This document shows, in pieces, positions 1 to 19,964 of a DNA stretch of 64,000 nt. The stretch's first letter is position 1; each line of letters starts with the position of its first letter. This DNA comes from Maylandia zebra. Lineage: Eukaryota > Chordata > Actinopteri > Cichliformes > Cichlidae. Under the pieces are notes generated by a model. That model worked only from the letters and a program-made list of their open reading frames with translations. It was not told the origin of the DNA and ran no database searches. The stretch is from the NCBI RefSeq assembly GCF_041146795.1, contig NC_135170.1, positions 35,641,659 through 35,705,658 on the forward strand, read 5' to 3'. A program made the translations under genes and the position numbers.

Positions 1-576
1 AGGAAATGAAACCCTGGACAGTTATCGCTGAGCTGTAACAGCTGAGGCGACTCGGTGACGTCAGCACAGAAAAGGTTTCTGTCCCACTGATAAGTATCCA
101 TTGTGATGTAACTCACTACTGCAGCCAGAAGGTGGAACTCTGGGCGGTGCAGCCCAGATGTTTCCACAGCTGTGCTTTTGTCACAGCTGTTGTCTCTCTC
201 AACACCGTGGATTTAAAAACCAAACAGATGCTTGAAGTGCAGATTTTCACCTTTCATTCGAGGAACTGGACTGATTTTTGTTTTGTTAGCGTTTCGTCTC
301 AGAGTGGATTTAATGCAGCTCGTCTGACATTTTAAATCTTCTGCTCACACTGAGACCTTAACTCTGTGCCCGGGTTGCGCCTTGTATCTGTGGATATTTG
401 TGCTGTATGAAAAGCAGCACGTGCACGGCCTTTCCGTGAAAGTGGTGACACGATCGAGCACAGCTGTTGATCCACTGCCAAACTCAGGTGTCACTCGTTA
501 GCTGAGCGCTGGTTTTAGTCCAGCAGGACAGATGTTCACGTGACACCCGGCTGAATGTGTGTGACTGGTAGTTTCC
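1..576. other. Intronic sequence, left edge of window
   Basis: This stretch lies upstream of the LINE and probably within an intron of the nlk gene whose last exons begin at 2434. I see no exon with homology, no long reading frame and no recognisable repeat. The start of the 5'-truncated LINE is not sharply defined and may lie a few tens of bases before 577. Confidence 0.4.
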
Positions 577-2203
577 TTGAGGGTGTTGCACGGGGCTCAG
601 TACTTGGGCTCTACCCCTGTCCCTAGCTCTGCTGTCTTTGACAGGTTCGAGCCAGTTTCCTTGCTCTGCCTGCAGGAGTTGGTTGCTCACATGAAGCCCT
701 CAGGTTCCCCTTATGATGCTCTCCTTCCTCGATTTTTCAAAGAGGTTTTTCTCACTATAGCATCAGCTGTACAATCTATTGTAAATAGTAGTTTGTCCTC
801 TGGTGTTGTACCTGTCAATCTCAAACATGCGGTGATTCAGCCTCTACTCAAGAAACCTGCTCTTGATCCTGATATTATTGCGAATTACAGACCTATTTCC
901 AAACTGCCTTTTATCTCAAAGATTCTTGAAAAGGTAGTTTACAAGCAATTAATGTCCTTCCTAGAAGAACACGGTATTTTAGAAGTTTTCCAATCTGGTT
1001 TTAAAGCTTTACATAGTACCGAATCTGCCCTTTTAAGAGTTTTTAATGATGTGTTTTTGGCAAATGACTCAGGTGACTGTGTTATTATCGTGCTGTTAGA
1101 TTTAACTGCTGCTTTTGATACAGTGGATCATAATATTTTAATTTCCCGTTTAGAGCAGTTGGTGGGTATGCGGAGTGCCGCACTGCAGTGGCTCAGATCC
1201 TATTTGGCAGAGCGAACTTTCTCTGTGAAACTCGGGGAGTTTGTATCCTCTGTTGCTTCTCTTCAATGTGGGGTCCCACAGGGTTCAGTTTTAGGCCCGC
1301 TTCTTTTCTCTCTAGATCTCCGACCCCTTGGGTCTATTTTCAGGAAACATGGGATTTCTTTCCACTGCTACGCCGATGACTCCCAGATTTATTTCCCACT
1401 TAAAAAGATAAATGGCTTCTCAGTAGACCCGCTGCTCAGATGCCTTGATGAAATAAGGGCCTGGATGGCTTTGAACCTTTTACATTTTAATGAACAGAAA
1501 ACAGAAGTGATGGTTTTTGGTGGCGCTTCTGAGGCCACTATTATAGATCTTGGTTCACTGGCACAGTATGTTAAACCAGTCATCACTAATCTGGGAGTTA
1601 AAATAGAGGCAAATCTTAAACTTGAAAGCCAGGTCAGAGCTGCTGTAAGATCTAGCTTTTTTCATTTGAGGGAATTAGGCTTTATTTTGGCTATCTTATC
1701 GAAACAGCATTTTGAGACAGTAATCCATGCCTTTGTTACTTCTAGGCTGGATTATTGTAACGCACTTTATTTTGGGGTTAGTGATGCGTCCATTAGGCGC
1801 CTGCAGGTTGTGCAAAATGCTGCAGCACGTCTCTTAACTGGAACAAAAAAGTTTGAGCACATTACCCCAATTTTAATTTCACTCCACTGGCTACCTGTAC
1901 ATTTCAGGATTGTTTTTAAAATTCTCTTATTTGCTTTTAAATCTCTTAATGGCCTGGCCCCCCCCTTACCTCTCGGAGCTACTACAACCATATACACCTG
2001 CCTGTTCCCTTAGGTCCGCCAATCAGCAGCTCCTTAACGTACCAAAAACTAAGTATAAATTTAAAGGTGATCGTGCTTTTGCTGTAGCTGCTCCAAAGTT
2101 GTGGAATGATCTACCCTTGCATGTTAGGCAGGCCTCTTCTCTCTCTGAATTTAAAAGTCTTCTTAAAACATATTTATTCGCTGAAGCCTTTGGCATTGAT
2201 TAG
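577..2203 (+). pseudogene. LINE reverse transcriptase ORF2 fragment, one frameshift
   Basis: Reading from 577 gives about 460 codons of reverse transcriptase. The C8 run at 1958-1965 then shifts the frame. With seven C the reading would pass through NGLAPPYLSELL and continue to about 2203, matching the usual C-terminus of this LINE clade. No other in-frame stop is visible across the catalytic domain, which suggests a fairly recent insertion. The N-terminal endonuclease is absent. The product, if made, would lack target-site cleavage activity. Confidence 0.8.
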
Positions 2204-2356
2204 AGGGGTTGACTTAATTTGTTTTGACATGTTTTAATTTATTTTAGTTTTTTTTTTAGTTATTTTCTTATCTCATTTTAATTTTCTTTACTTATGCTTT
2301 TAGCATGTACAGCACTTTGTGAACTCTGGTTTTATGTTAAAGTGCTTTATAAATAA
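577..2356 (+). mobile_element. L2/CR1-like non-LTR retrotransposon (LINE), 5'-truncated
   Basis: The element carries an almost intact reverse transcriptase. Motif A contains LLDLTAAFDTVDHNIL, motif B contains GVPQGSVLGPLLF, and the catalytic YADD lies at about 1368-1380. An upstream stretch with NYRPISKLPF is typical of L2/CR1/Rex1-clade enzymes. The C-terminal part (HWLPVHFRI, then KLWNDLPLHVR) continues in another frame after a run of eight C at 1958-1965, ending at a TAG near 2201. The 3' end carries a conserved tail (aaagtgctttataaataaa) followed by a short GGTAT-type repeat, as in L2-like LINEs. The endonuclease domain is missing, so the copy is 5'-truncated and not autonomous. It sits in an nlk intron in the same direction as the gene. 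Confidence 0.88.
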
Positions 2357-2433
2357 AGGTGGTATGGTGGTATGGTCTCACCTGAATCCGTCAGCTGGAG
2401 AATTATTCACTGTTCCTCTGCTCTTCTCTTCAG

Positions 2434-5364
2434 GCCAAGAGGATTTCGGGCAGCGACGCCCTCTCCCACCCTTACCTGGATGAAGGGCGTCTGCGTTACC
2501 ACACCTGCATGTGTCAGTGCTGCTACTCCGTCCCCAGCGGGCGAGTTTACACCCGGGACTTTGAGCCGGTCGCTGAGCGTCCGTTCAGCCACAGCTACGA
2601 GAACAGCCTGCTGTCAGTGTGGCAGGGGAAAGGTACGCCGGCGGCACCGTGATGCTTTCCTTTGGCGGCAGTCTGAGCATGAAAGTGCGACTCGCTCTGG
2701 GTCACGAATAGATTAGGGCGATATGGGCAAAAATATTCATCACGATATATATTTGAAAATTTGTGAAAACGATATAACTGACGATATAATTGGCTAACAA
2801 CATTTAACAGTGCAAATACAAATTCCTTGCTGAAAGTTTAACCAAAGGCATCTCCAGTAGAAATGTGCTGACATATCCTGAGTTAACCATGTATAATATC
2901 CACTGAAGTTAAAAAGAGGAGCTTTGCAACATTAAACTGCAGTGTGCCAAATAAAAAAGTCAAATACGGACTTTTCCGACCACAAGCTGCACGGGATTAT
3001 AATGCACATTAAGCAAAACAAAGCAGTCAGATAAATCAAACTTTATTCAGCTCATTCTTCTTGCTTCCTCCACTTCTGTACCATTGATTCATTAATGCTG
3101 AATTCTATCACAGCAGCTCTGTTCCTGTGTTGTTGCAGTATATTAATGACTAACCTCGTGTTGTGGATGGATTATCTCAGTTCTCCTGACTGAAGTTTGG
3201 TCCGTTTACAGCATCCTGCCATGCGATTGCATTTGTCTCTAACCATCAGGAACCTTCACGTTAACTTTAATCGGGTGGAAGAAAGTTAGCATTCATCCTG
3301 CAGCTTCACTGTTTATGCTATGCTAACATAGCTGTGTAGCTAGCGATCACGTAGCACATCGTTATATAGCAGCTAGTCCAACTTCAGTAACCCTACAAAC
3401 GTCACTGCTGTTTAGTTTTCTGCTTTCATTCATGTTGGAAGTGGTAGCAGAGCTGTACCTTTGAATGCTTCAGAAATCTCTGTCAGAACATGCTATAAAA
3501 GTAAAAGTAAAGTGTGCGTGTTTAAGTAATTAGCGAGCTAACTTCCGCTAACTTCCGCTAACTTCCTGCTAACGTCTAACTCCGTTAAATGTAATGAATT
3601 CTGTTTTCATGGATGCCTGGATGTTAAACTTCATAGTTACACCTGGTAAAGCAGCAACGCTGATCATTTTATTAAAGATGAAAGAATTTAGACAGTTTAA
3701 CTCTCAGTGATGCTGCAGTGGCCGTTTGACTTTAGGACCTGAAGTAAACTGAGTTTAGGACCCAGATTACTCCCAGATTTACGAGCACCGTAGTCTGACA
3801 AATACGGCAATAACGACGGCCGCTTGCATGTTCTACAAAACAATTTGTGTGTCTGACGGACAAACACCACGCAGTGCGCAAACAAAGGCACTGCGCATGA
3901 GCGTTTTACCCATATTCTATCGCGATATTTCATTTTCTTATCGTTGCCCAACGTTGTAGCGTTGTACTGTGAACGGTATAATATGGCCGAGCCGTAGCCA
4001 CGTAATGTTTGTTACAGGTTTTTACTTTAATTTTCCCAGCAGTAGGTGATTGATGTCGCACAGTCAAACAAGTCTTTGACAAACATCCTCTTTACCTTTC
4101 ATAATAAAAGCCCTACAAACAAACACTAACTCTGAGAGAGAGCAGTAGCCTTCACTGTGAAAGTGGAGTGTGGAGGTCTAAACCTGGTGAAATCATCATC
4201 GAGATGATTTGAAACTCTTGAAATTATTTGTTTTTCTATAATACCGTATTTAATTTAGATATTTTATTATTCTTTGTGGTGTGTGTGGTATACTGTGGGG
4301 TTTTTGTTTTGTTTTTTTTATATATAACGATTTTTGCAGTTTGTCCTCCATAACTGGAGGTTACAGCTGTAAGCTTCCTTTGTGATGTTTGCGACTGATT
4401 GCGGCTGATGATCCCGTTTCTGTCCTCAGAGTTGATCCATCGCTTCATCACGGAGCACCAGCAGGGCAAACGGGTGCCGCTGTGCATCAATCCTCAGAGT
4501 GCTGCCTTCAAGACTTTCATCAGGTGAGGAGGATAAGGAGGGCAGGACTTCAGGGTGGGTTGAGGAAAACAAGGCGACGTTAAAATCAATGCGTTTGTGC
4601 TGAAACTGATAACATAGACTCGGTGCAAAACTACAAGATAAGCCTGATCCGGCTCTGTTTGTGGTCTCTTCCTGTTTAGGAGTTCTTTATTCCTACTGTC
4701 ACCGAGTGCAGCTCATACAGGCGTTTTCTTCATTCAACTTTTAAGTCTTAAACACTTTTTCAGTTCTAGGGTCAAATGGTGGAGAGTCCCAGATCCCATT
4801 GACCCTCTTGGGGGGGGGCACTCCCACAGGGCTTTAACCTGCCACCCTCCACCATTTGACCTTAGAACTGAAGAAGCTTCTCGGATGAGAGGTGAAACGT
4901 CTTCAAGCAACTTAAAGAAGTCCAGACGCTTTTCTTTCCAAGCTCCTCAGACTTCTTCCTTAATCCCTGTTTATACACCTCTGCATCTAATTATTAATCT
5001 CTCCTCCACATCTGAGCCTGATTCTACTGGAGCTCTCTTCCTGTTAAAAGGGAGTGTTTTTTTTTTTTTTTTTTTTTTGTTTGTTTTTTTTGTTGTTCCC
5101 ACTGTTGCCAAGTGTTTGCTCGTAGGGGCCGTCTGATTGTTGGGGTTACAATATAAACCGCCTTGAGGAGGCTGCTGTTGTGGTTTGGTGCTGTATACAT
5201 TACATTGAATAAGGTGACCTCAGTATTGTCTCTAACAGAAAAATGAGCGTCTGTCTCTTTGAGGACTATGACGTCGCCCTGGCCTGGTGAACACTCACCG
5301 TCTTTGTTTCCACAGGTCCACTGCGTGGCACTCCTCTAAGGTGTCCAGGAAGGAGGAGAGATGA
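2434..5364 (+). CDS. nlk1: Nemo-like kinase, C-terminal three coding exons (partial gene)
   Basis: Exons are 2434-2632, 4430-4523 and 5316-5364. Each has AG/GT borders and the phases agree, giving 113 residues and a TGA at 5362-5364. The reading holds the end of the kinase domain (AKRISGSDALSHPYLDEGRL), then the Cys-rich HTCMCQCCYSV, GRVYTRDFEPV and VPLCINPQSAAFKTFI, all hallmarks of the NLK family. NLK is a proline-directed MAPK-like Ser/Thr kinase that phosphorylates LEF/TCF and other nuclear factors in Wnt, Notch and BMP signalling. The last residues (STAWHSSKVSRKEER) differ from the usual NLK/NLK2 ending, and the stretch before ELIHRF is also divergent. That favours the second fish paralogue, nlk1; the choice between nlk1 and nlk2 is inference. 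The catalytic loop and earlier exons lie outside the window. The introns hold a LINE (upstream) and a 1.2-kb TIR element. Confidence 0.88.
2712..3957. mobile_element. Putative non-autonomous TIR DNA element in nlk intron
   Basis: The left end starts near 2712 with a gggcgatatgggc motif followed by a cacgatatat stretch. The right end, near 3905-3957, reads on the opposite strand as tgggcaacgataag, then aaatatcgcgata and a gggt end. The two ends are imperfect inverted copies with the same order of motifs. The interior has no transposase reading frame. It contains short direct repeats of gctaacttcc at about 3538-3570. The family is not determined; a hAT- or other MITE-like origin is inference. 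Confidence 0.45.
4762..4945. repeat. Dispersed repeat with 23-bp inverted arms
   Basis: Positions 4762-4784 and 4847-4869 are inverted copies with one mismatch in 23 bases. They surround a G-rich loop region with nine consecutive G. The right arm is followed by a stretch (4869-4945) containing gagaggtgaaacgtcttcaa, which looks like the end of a dispersed fish repeat. A related gagaggtgaaacatcttcac stretch occurs at about 56621-56640. Not coding. Confidence 0.45.
5015..5213 (+). repeat. Short interspersed repeat with LINE-like tail, copy 1
   Basis: The copy contains cttcctgttaaaagggag, a T-rich tract, then gttgccaagtgtttgctcg, then caatataaaccgccttgagg, and ends ggtgctgtatacattacatt. The same ordered blocks recur, on either strand, at 16617-16782, 40984-41060, 45868-45955 and 62441-62525. 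The last block resembles the 3' tail of L2-like LINEs, suggesting a SINE or LINE-tail repeat mobilised in trans. Family name not determined. Confidence 0.55.
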
Positions 5365-5612
5365 ACGGCGCTCCTCTGCATCTCGAGGAGCGACGGCAGT
5401 TTGAGAGGGGATTTCATTGGCTGTGGCATCTGAAAGCACTGAAGAGTTTGGGTCATCTTTTCTTCTTCTTCCTTTTTGTTTTTTGTTTTTTTCCCTTCAC
5501 CTGGAGGAGACCGTCACACCCGCCCACACCAGGACCTCGTGAAAAACCTCAAATATTTCCTCCCCCGTGATTCGACCCAAACTTCTGACGCTCGGCGTTT
5601 TTCGGTGCTGAA

Positions 5613-5651
<39 letters not shown>

Positions 5652-8503
5652 GCTGACGTGAGACACAGGAAGTGGACTGGATTTGGATTTTCATGTGTTC
5701 GTAGAGACTTTAAAGATTTTAACTGTTTGGTAGATTCGATGCTTAGTTGATGTTTGAAGTCATTCCAGCCCTGTGCAATACGGATTCATTCGAAAAGGCG
5801 ATAAACACGGTGGGGGGCGGGGCTGCCTACGATGTAATGGGTTGGTCGGTATGACATCATCGCCCGCCAAACATCGCCAAGGTCTTTGTTTCCTTTCTTT
5901 ATAAATACCACATCACTCACTGTGTTTTCACCTCGCGGCGTCTTCATGGCGGCCGCGTGGTGATGATAATGCAATTTCACAGATGTAGCAGGTTTTAACC
6001 AACAGGTGTTTCTGCACACACGGTTACCTTTGCCCCCCCAACCCCCCGGCGAGCTGTTCGGTTCTTGTGTTTGACCACCCTTCTCCCTCGTCCAGCAGGA
6101 GTTTAATCAGGAATTCATCGTCCTCAGTTTCATTTCTCCAGGCTGTGTGGTGGCAGACTCTTATTTTGAAAAGGACGACAGGAAATTGTGACTGCTTTGA
6201 GTCGTCTGATGCGGTGTTCTGATCAGAAAGAGATATCTGCAGATATGTGGCAGCTTCTCCCCTAATGCGGACTTTTCCCTCCCGTCTCAGCGTGTGTTCT
6301 GACACTTCCCCGCTCGCCTCCTCCGCCCTCGCTAACAGGAAGAGGAAGTGACGGTGACGTTTTCTTTTAATTTATTGAGTGTTTGACAGGGGTGTGTCTC
6401 CACCGTGGCAGGTTACCTCAATCCAAGGAAAAATAAAAGCCTCTATAAAAAGAATAAACTGGAGGGGAAATGAAACCACTTTCCCCATCATTCCTCCAGA
6501 TTCAGTGACTTTTACCTCGTGCTCGCTCTGAGTCGGTGTGGACGGGACGCTGTGGGTGAAATGCTGCTGGGTTTTTTTGTTTTTTTTGTTTGTGTTTTCC
6601 CGTGTCAGGCGGAGGCTCAGGTGTCCTCATAGATGAACTGCGTGAAACCACAAAAGGAGGCGGCGGTGTTACCCCGGTGTGCTAACGGGACGGCAGCGGT
6701 GCGTTTCCTCCACCACCCAGGAGCCTAAAGGTCCCAAGAACCCAGGAACCGTCCTTCAGCCCTGTAATCGGGTTCCCACGTCTAAATCTGAGAGAACTCA
6801 GTTCCTTTACTAAACTCTGGAAGCTCAGATTTGTTTTTCCTGAGTGTGATCTGAAGTGTTTGTCAGGATGAAAATGAGTCTTTCCAGCTTCCCTCTTTAG
6901 TTTTTTCTTTCTAACACTTGTTTTCAGCCGCAGGAAGTGCTGCGCTAAATGGCACTTGTGCATGGTGTAAAACGCGCTGCAGAAGTGCCTTAAACCTGCG
7001 TTCTTCCTAATGGCCAGCAGGGGGCGACTCCTAGCTGCAGGAAGGGTTAGTTGTAGAGAAGCGCGTCGCTCTGCGAACATTTTCCTGTTTGTGGTCTCAG
7101 CTTCTCGTCTGAATAAAACATGAAGGAGATTCGTAGTTTATGGTTGTCATGGTGATCTGAGGCTCAGCGGGATGTGCCGTTTTCAGTCAGATCGTTCCCG
7201 CCTAAAAGCACGAGTGAAAAACGGGACTTCACTAACCAAACGGCGTCTGCAGCAGCAACATCCATCTTTTAAATGCAGTGTGCTCGTCGTCTCCTTGTGG
7301 CCAAAATGAGAATTACAAAAACATCAGATGGAGGATTCGGAGCTGGGATCTTCAGGAAGTGGCTGAAGGGAGTTTCTGGGCTTTGTTTGGACTCCTGTGG
7401 AGGAAACGCAGATAAATGACCCCAGTTCCTCAAAAGGCTTTTGGTCCTGCGGTGGGAACAAGACCGAAAATATGCACGAGGATTTTCAGAGTAAAAGCTC
7501 CCGATTTATCTTGTACCGCTCCATCCTGTGTCGGCCGCAGACAGGAAGCGGAGTCGTATGTTTGTAGCTTCAAAACCATTAAAAACGTTGAAGCGTCGAC
7601 GATCAGCGGTGCCTGATGCTCACGGCTCTCCTGAAGTGTGATTGGTCGCAAGCCTGCAGGCCTTCAGTCTGAGGGGCCCGCTGGTGGTTTTGGTAACGCG
7701 CTAAACGGAAGGTTTCACCTTGAAAATAAGCAGACGCCGCTTTAGCCGCTGTTTCACACGCGAGAGGCGCCTGTTTAACACGGAAGCAGATTTTACTGTG
7801 TGTGTGAAATCAGCAGATTAATCATCCTGATGTTCTCAGTAGTTGATGAATAATTTCAGTTTCTCATTTTGTTGTAAAGAAAAAGGAAAAATCGCATCAG
7901 GAAGCAGCAGGTTGACGTCTGTGATCACACCTGTGGCTGAGCAGGCGTGTCATCCATCAGCCTGGTTCTGATTGGAGATTGGCAGCCCCTCCCCCACCTA
8001 TTTAGTGCCGTGTGACTGCAAAGAAGCTTTTTAGGATCTCTGAGGGTCGACGAAGCAGCCCAAGTTTGTTTGTTTTTGGTCGTTTCACGAACTTTGCGAT
8101 GTGAAGACTCGGCGGGAACCCACTGCTCGCGGTGCCTCGCTTCCTGGGTTCGGTGGGATCAGGCGCCGGGCGTCCGCGCCGCTCCTGCGCCCTCCTGGTT
8201 TCTTTAAACTTTCTTGGAACCCCTGAAACCTCAGCTTGCGTCGCCGTGGAAACGCGGAGGGCGACTTGTATATCTGCATGTGTATATTTATTACCCCGCG
8301 GAGAGCGTTTGGGTCTGAATGCTGTGCAATGGTTGAGTTTGTCGAAGATGACGAAAACCTTTTGTGGTCGTTTTATTTAATTCATCTTTAGGAAGTGATT
8401 TTATTAGCAGGCTTTTATTTTGTTTTTGTTTGTTGTGATCGAATTAGATTTTTTGGGGGGGTTTTCTTTGTTTTTATGCGAGTCCGGAGACGAGAACGTT
8501 TAC

Positions 8504-8551
8504 ACAACAACAACAACAACGACGACAACGACAACAACAACAACAACAACA
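8504..8551. repeat. (AAC)n microsatellite
   Basis: Imperfect trinucleotide array of AAC with some GAC units, between nlk and tlcd3b. It generates artificial poly-Asn and poly-Val frames on the two strands. Confidence 0.9.
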
Positions 8552-9724
8552 CGTGTGCAGCTCTGTCTGACTTCAGTCACATGACCGGAACGCTGCTGCT
8601 GGTTGGTTTGTCCTGCAGAGGAATTCTGTGTGAAGACCTTTGACCTTAACCTCGAAGGCGTTTCCTTCCACCTCACGCCCAACTTTTCCTCAGCACAGGC
8701 TCGGCTGTGTGACGACATTGTTCATCATGAAGCTTCTTTCTTGGCCTCCGATTGGTGGCACCGGAGCGTCGTCAGGAGGTCGTGTGATTGGTTCGTTTCT
8801 TTGTTAGCGTTGAGCGCCGCAGACGTCTGCAGGTTGTTACAGTAAACTCAATAACTGTGGAAAACGGCCGTTTAGGAGACTTAAAGAAAAGTCAAGGAAA
8901 CAATTTTGTGTTCTTAAAAAAACGAAGTTTATTTTTGGCGGTGTGATCGTGAGGCTCGTCAGGTAAACCTGTCACTCGTCCAGAGACTCACACTTTTGTT
9001 TGTATTGACCAATCAGGTCCGAGCAGCCTCGGGTTGCTTGCAGGTAAACAAAGCGACCATCATGTGATGTAAATATCATGCAGCACGTTTCCTGCTGCAG
9101 ATTGGGTCACAAATCCTATTTCTGTGAGTTTCTGTTAAAGGTCGATGATGAATGGGTCGTTTCTCCAGCCTGCAGATGTTCAGCAGATGTTCGCAGCGAC
9201 TAAAAGTGCAACTCTGACTTCAGAGAGACGCGCGGTCACTCGGCCGTTTTCCCTCCGGACTCGTCTCTTTCCTCGTTTCTGTCGTCGTGGTCGTAGCGGT
9301 CCTTCCAGCTTAGGCGACCCGTGTTTGGTCTTTCCCTCCCTGCACTGTTCTCAGATCAGCCGTCGGGTGAAGCGGAGCGAGGCGGCTGCTCTGCTGTAGA
9401 GATTAGACTCGTTTTTCTTCTATGAAAAGAAACTTGATGTGTTGATTATTCTAAATATGATGTTTTAAAAAGATGTTTGTCTTTGTTTTAGCAAAGTTTT
9501 TGGTTTTTTTTGACTTGTGTTCCCAACAAATACTTGAATTTCTTAAAAAAATGTTTAGAGTTAAAGTAGTGAATGACAGATACATAAATAAATGGACACT
9601 GGATAAAACTCTGGCTCGTGTTTCCTCTGCAGCTCATTTCAGCTGCGCTGCATCCACCGCATGATCTCATGTCGGCTTTCCTCAGTCATGTGACTGCTCC
9701 AAAAAATTAAAGAAACACTTTACA

Positions 9725-9893
9725 GCAGGGGGGGGGACTCCAGGCCTGCAGGTTTTAGATCTCACCCTGGGTCAGCACACCTGAATCATATGATTAGTTC
9801 ATTGCCAGGCCTCTGGAGAACTTGGAGACATGTTGAGGACACGTGTAAAACCTGCAGGACACCGTCCCTCGAGGCCTGGAGTTCCCTTCCCCT
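9725..9893. mobile_element. hAT-like MITE, imperfect terminal inverted repeats
   Basis: The left end has cagg followed by a G run and then gactccaggcctgcagg. The right end (near 9840-9893) has cctgcagg, then gaggcctggagttccc and cccctg, which is the inverse with small changes. The layout is that of the small hAT elements common in fish. I do not see a convincing 8-bp target duplication, so the exact borders are uncertain. Confidence 0.45.
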
Positions 9894-9907
9894 GTTATGT
9901 TTTGAGC

Positions 9908-9933
9908 AGTGTGTGTGTGTGTGTGTGTGTGTA
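9908..9933. repeat. (GT)n microsatellite
   Basis: Uninterrupted GT dinucleotide run immediately right of the hAT-like MITE. Confidence 0.9.
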
Positions 9934-9954
9934 TAAATTCACAAAGTAGTCACG

Positions 9955-10280
9955 ACCTGCTTCCTTTAGGTGGCGCCACAGAGGATCATCCACAAACCTC
10001 CCCTGAGGTCTCTTCATCCTCCCTCCTCTGCACACGCTCAGACTGTCCCAGCCTCCCTGACTGAGCTGTCCCTCTGATGGACTCATTTCTGGTCCTGTCC
10101 CTGCTGTCCAACATCTTCAGCTCGGCCTCCTCCGTCTCTGAACCACCCCAGCAGGTCTTTAAACCCTCCCTTCCCTCCTGCTGCTCTCCTCCACAGATCA
10201 GCTCTCACTCGTCTCCACCTCTCTGGTGGCTGGTATTTAAACTCCTCCACCTTCCTCGCCTCCCTCTGATTCACACTCAT
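9955..10280 (-). repeat. Decayed dispersed repeat, possibly LINE-derived
   Basis: The minus strand gives short pieces such as GRFVDDPLWRHLKEAGRD and KVEEFKYQPP that recall the C-terminal region of fish LINE polyproteins but are out of frame with each other. Related blocks (a cgcc/caccgca-gcggatcatc motif and cctcctctgcacatgctcagactgt) recur at 56505-56545 and 59095-59150. Assignment to a LINE clade is inference. Confidence 0.35.
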
Positions 10281-11789
10281 TTATTCTGACTCTCTCCTCC
10301 TTTCACCTGCTCGCATTAATCATTAATAATATAAGAATTCATCTGTTGGAGCCACAGAAGTCTGGCAGTAAAATAAATCGCCTCTCGTTTCTAGTTTCAT
10401 GAACTTTACTCGGCGCCAGCTATAAACTCCTTAAACGTGCTCGGCCTGTTGTGCCCCAGTTATGGTTGAATAACTGAGGCTCGTATATCCATAATCATCA
10501 CAAATCGACTAAAATAAGAAAAAGTTAAACATTGCCAGTCTCTTATCTGCTCCTTCAGACAAATATGGGATAACTCAGGGAAACAGACTTTGAACTTTAA
10601 CCTTTAGGCCGATACCACAGCCCTGAAAGCTCCGCCCTCTCTGCTTTACATCTACCTGCCCTGCACCGGTGTCGGAGTCATTCATGTCAAACTAAAGAGT
10701 TTGCATCAGAGTGTTAAAAATGACTAAATGCTTCATCATTCATTAAACGGTGATAACAGGAACGTGTTTGTATTTCCTGCTGGAGCTTCTACAGTCGCAG
10801 CAGACGGACGTCAGATTGGTTCAGATTTGGCTTCAGTTTGTGTGTCAGCAGTGTTTTAATACTGCAGCACTGATGGTTTTTAATGAAGTCAAATCACTCG
10901 TTCGGCTGCTGCTGTTTGATTGATCTGCATCTGGTGTTTAAGAACTTCTCACATGAACATCACAAAATGAAGACGTGCACACTTTCATTTATAATAACTG
11001 ACTTTATCTCCCTGTGAGTACACAACATGTAATTCAAGTGGGATTTCACTTTTTTCAGGCTAATGTCACATCGTTTTACTTCTAATGAAAAGAAAACTAT
11101 TTCTTCATTATTATCTATAAAACAAAGTGATGTCCAAGCTTATAGTTCAGTTTTGATTAATGATGATGAAAGCATCACATTCAGAAAATCTAACTTCTAT
11201 GGAGAACTGTCTCAAAATAAGAGAAGCAAACATTCAAATCCAAATTTATTTTTACTACAAAATGTGCAAAATAACTTAGTAATACTTTAATTCCTTTAAA
11301 CTTCCATCCAGAGCGAGAGGCGGGGGTCCGGTCTCCAGCTAACAACCGTTCACAGGCACCAGTTAACCTGACCCCACTAACTGCAGGTGACTGTGGGAGG
11401 AACCCACACACCCACGGTGGTGGGGGCAAACTCAGCCTTGACTTTTAATTTGAAATGTATTTTTATGTCCCTTGGTGCTCCTAGTTACTCTGAGCAGATT
11501 ACGAGGACGTTCCTCGAGATGAGGGCCCGCCTGTGAATAAAGCGTTGCTCGTATTTCACACTGATTTGCAAATAATCAAATGACATGAATAAGCTGGAGG
11601 GAACCTGCTTTCTGCTGACCCGGCCTGCAGATCCTCTCCCATCACCACACCTCTGACAGGTGGCAGCAGGAGGCTCCTCCCCCAAACCACTCCTACCAAC
11701 CCGTGCTCTCCTAACCTCCCACATCCACAGGAGCGGGAGAGTAAAGCCACACACACACACACGTGCACACTTCTGAGAAGTGTGTTGCC

Positions 11790-19964
<8,175 letters not shown>

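Larger units (their letters stand above)
5365..11789. other. Intergenic / nlk 3' UTR region
   Basis: This is the space between the nlk stop codon and the tlcd3b start. The first part is probably the nlk 3' UTR. AATAAA signals occur at 6432-6437 and 6453-6458 and again near 9585, but the true end cannot be chosen from sequence. It holds a poly-A run (5618-5648), an (AAC)n tract (about 8504-8551), a (GT)n tract (9908-9933) and repeat-derived DNA at 9725-10290. The many reading frames of 60-130 codons have no recognisable domains, and I do not call them genes. Confidence 0.5.

Noticed and set aside
577-2013. LINE reverse transcriptase as a domesticated host gene
   Set aside because: It has no splice links to nlk exons, retains its LINE tail and ends at a frameshift, so it is an ordinary retrotransposon copy.
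6682-7080. 132-codon frame on the minus strand downstream of nlk
   Set aside because: Lies in the probable nlk 3' UTR; no recognisable domain and codon content looks random.
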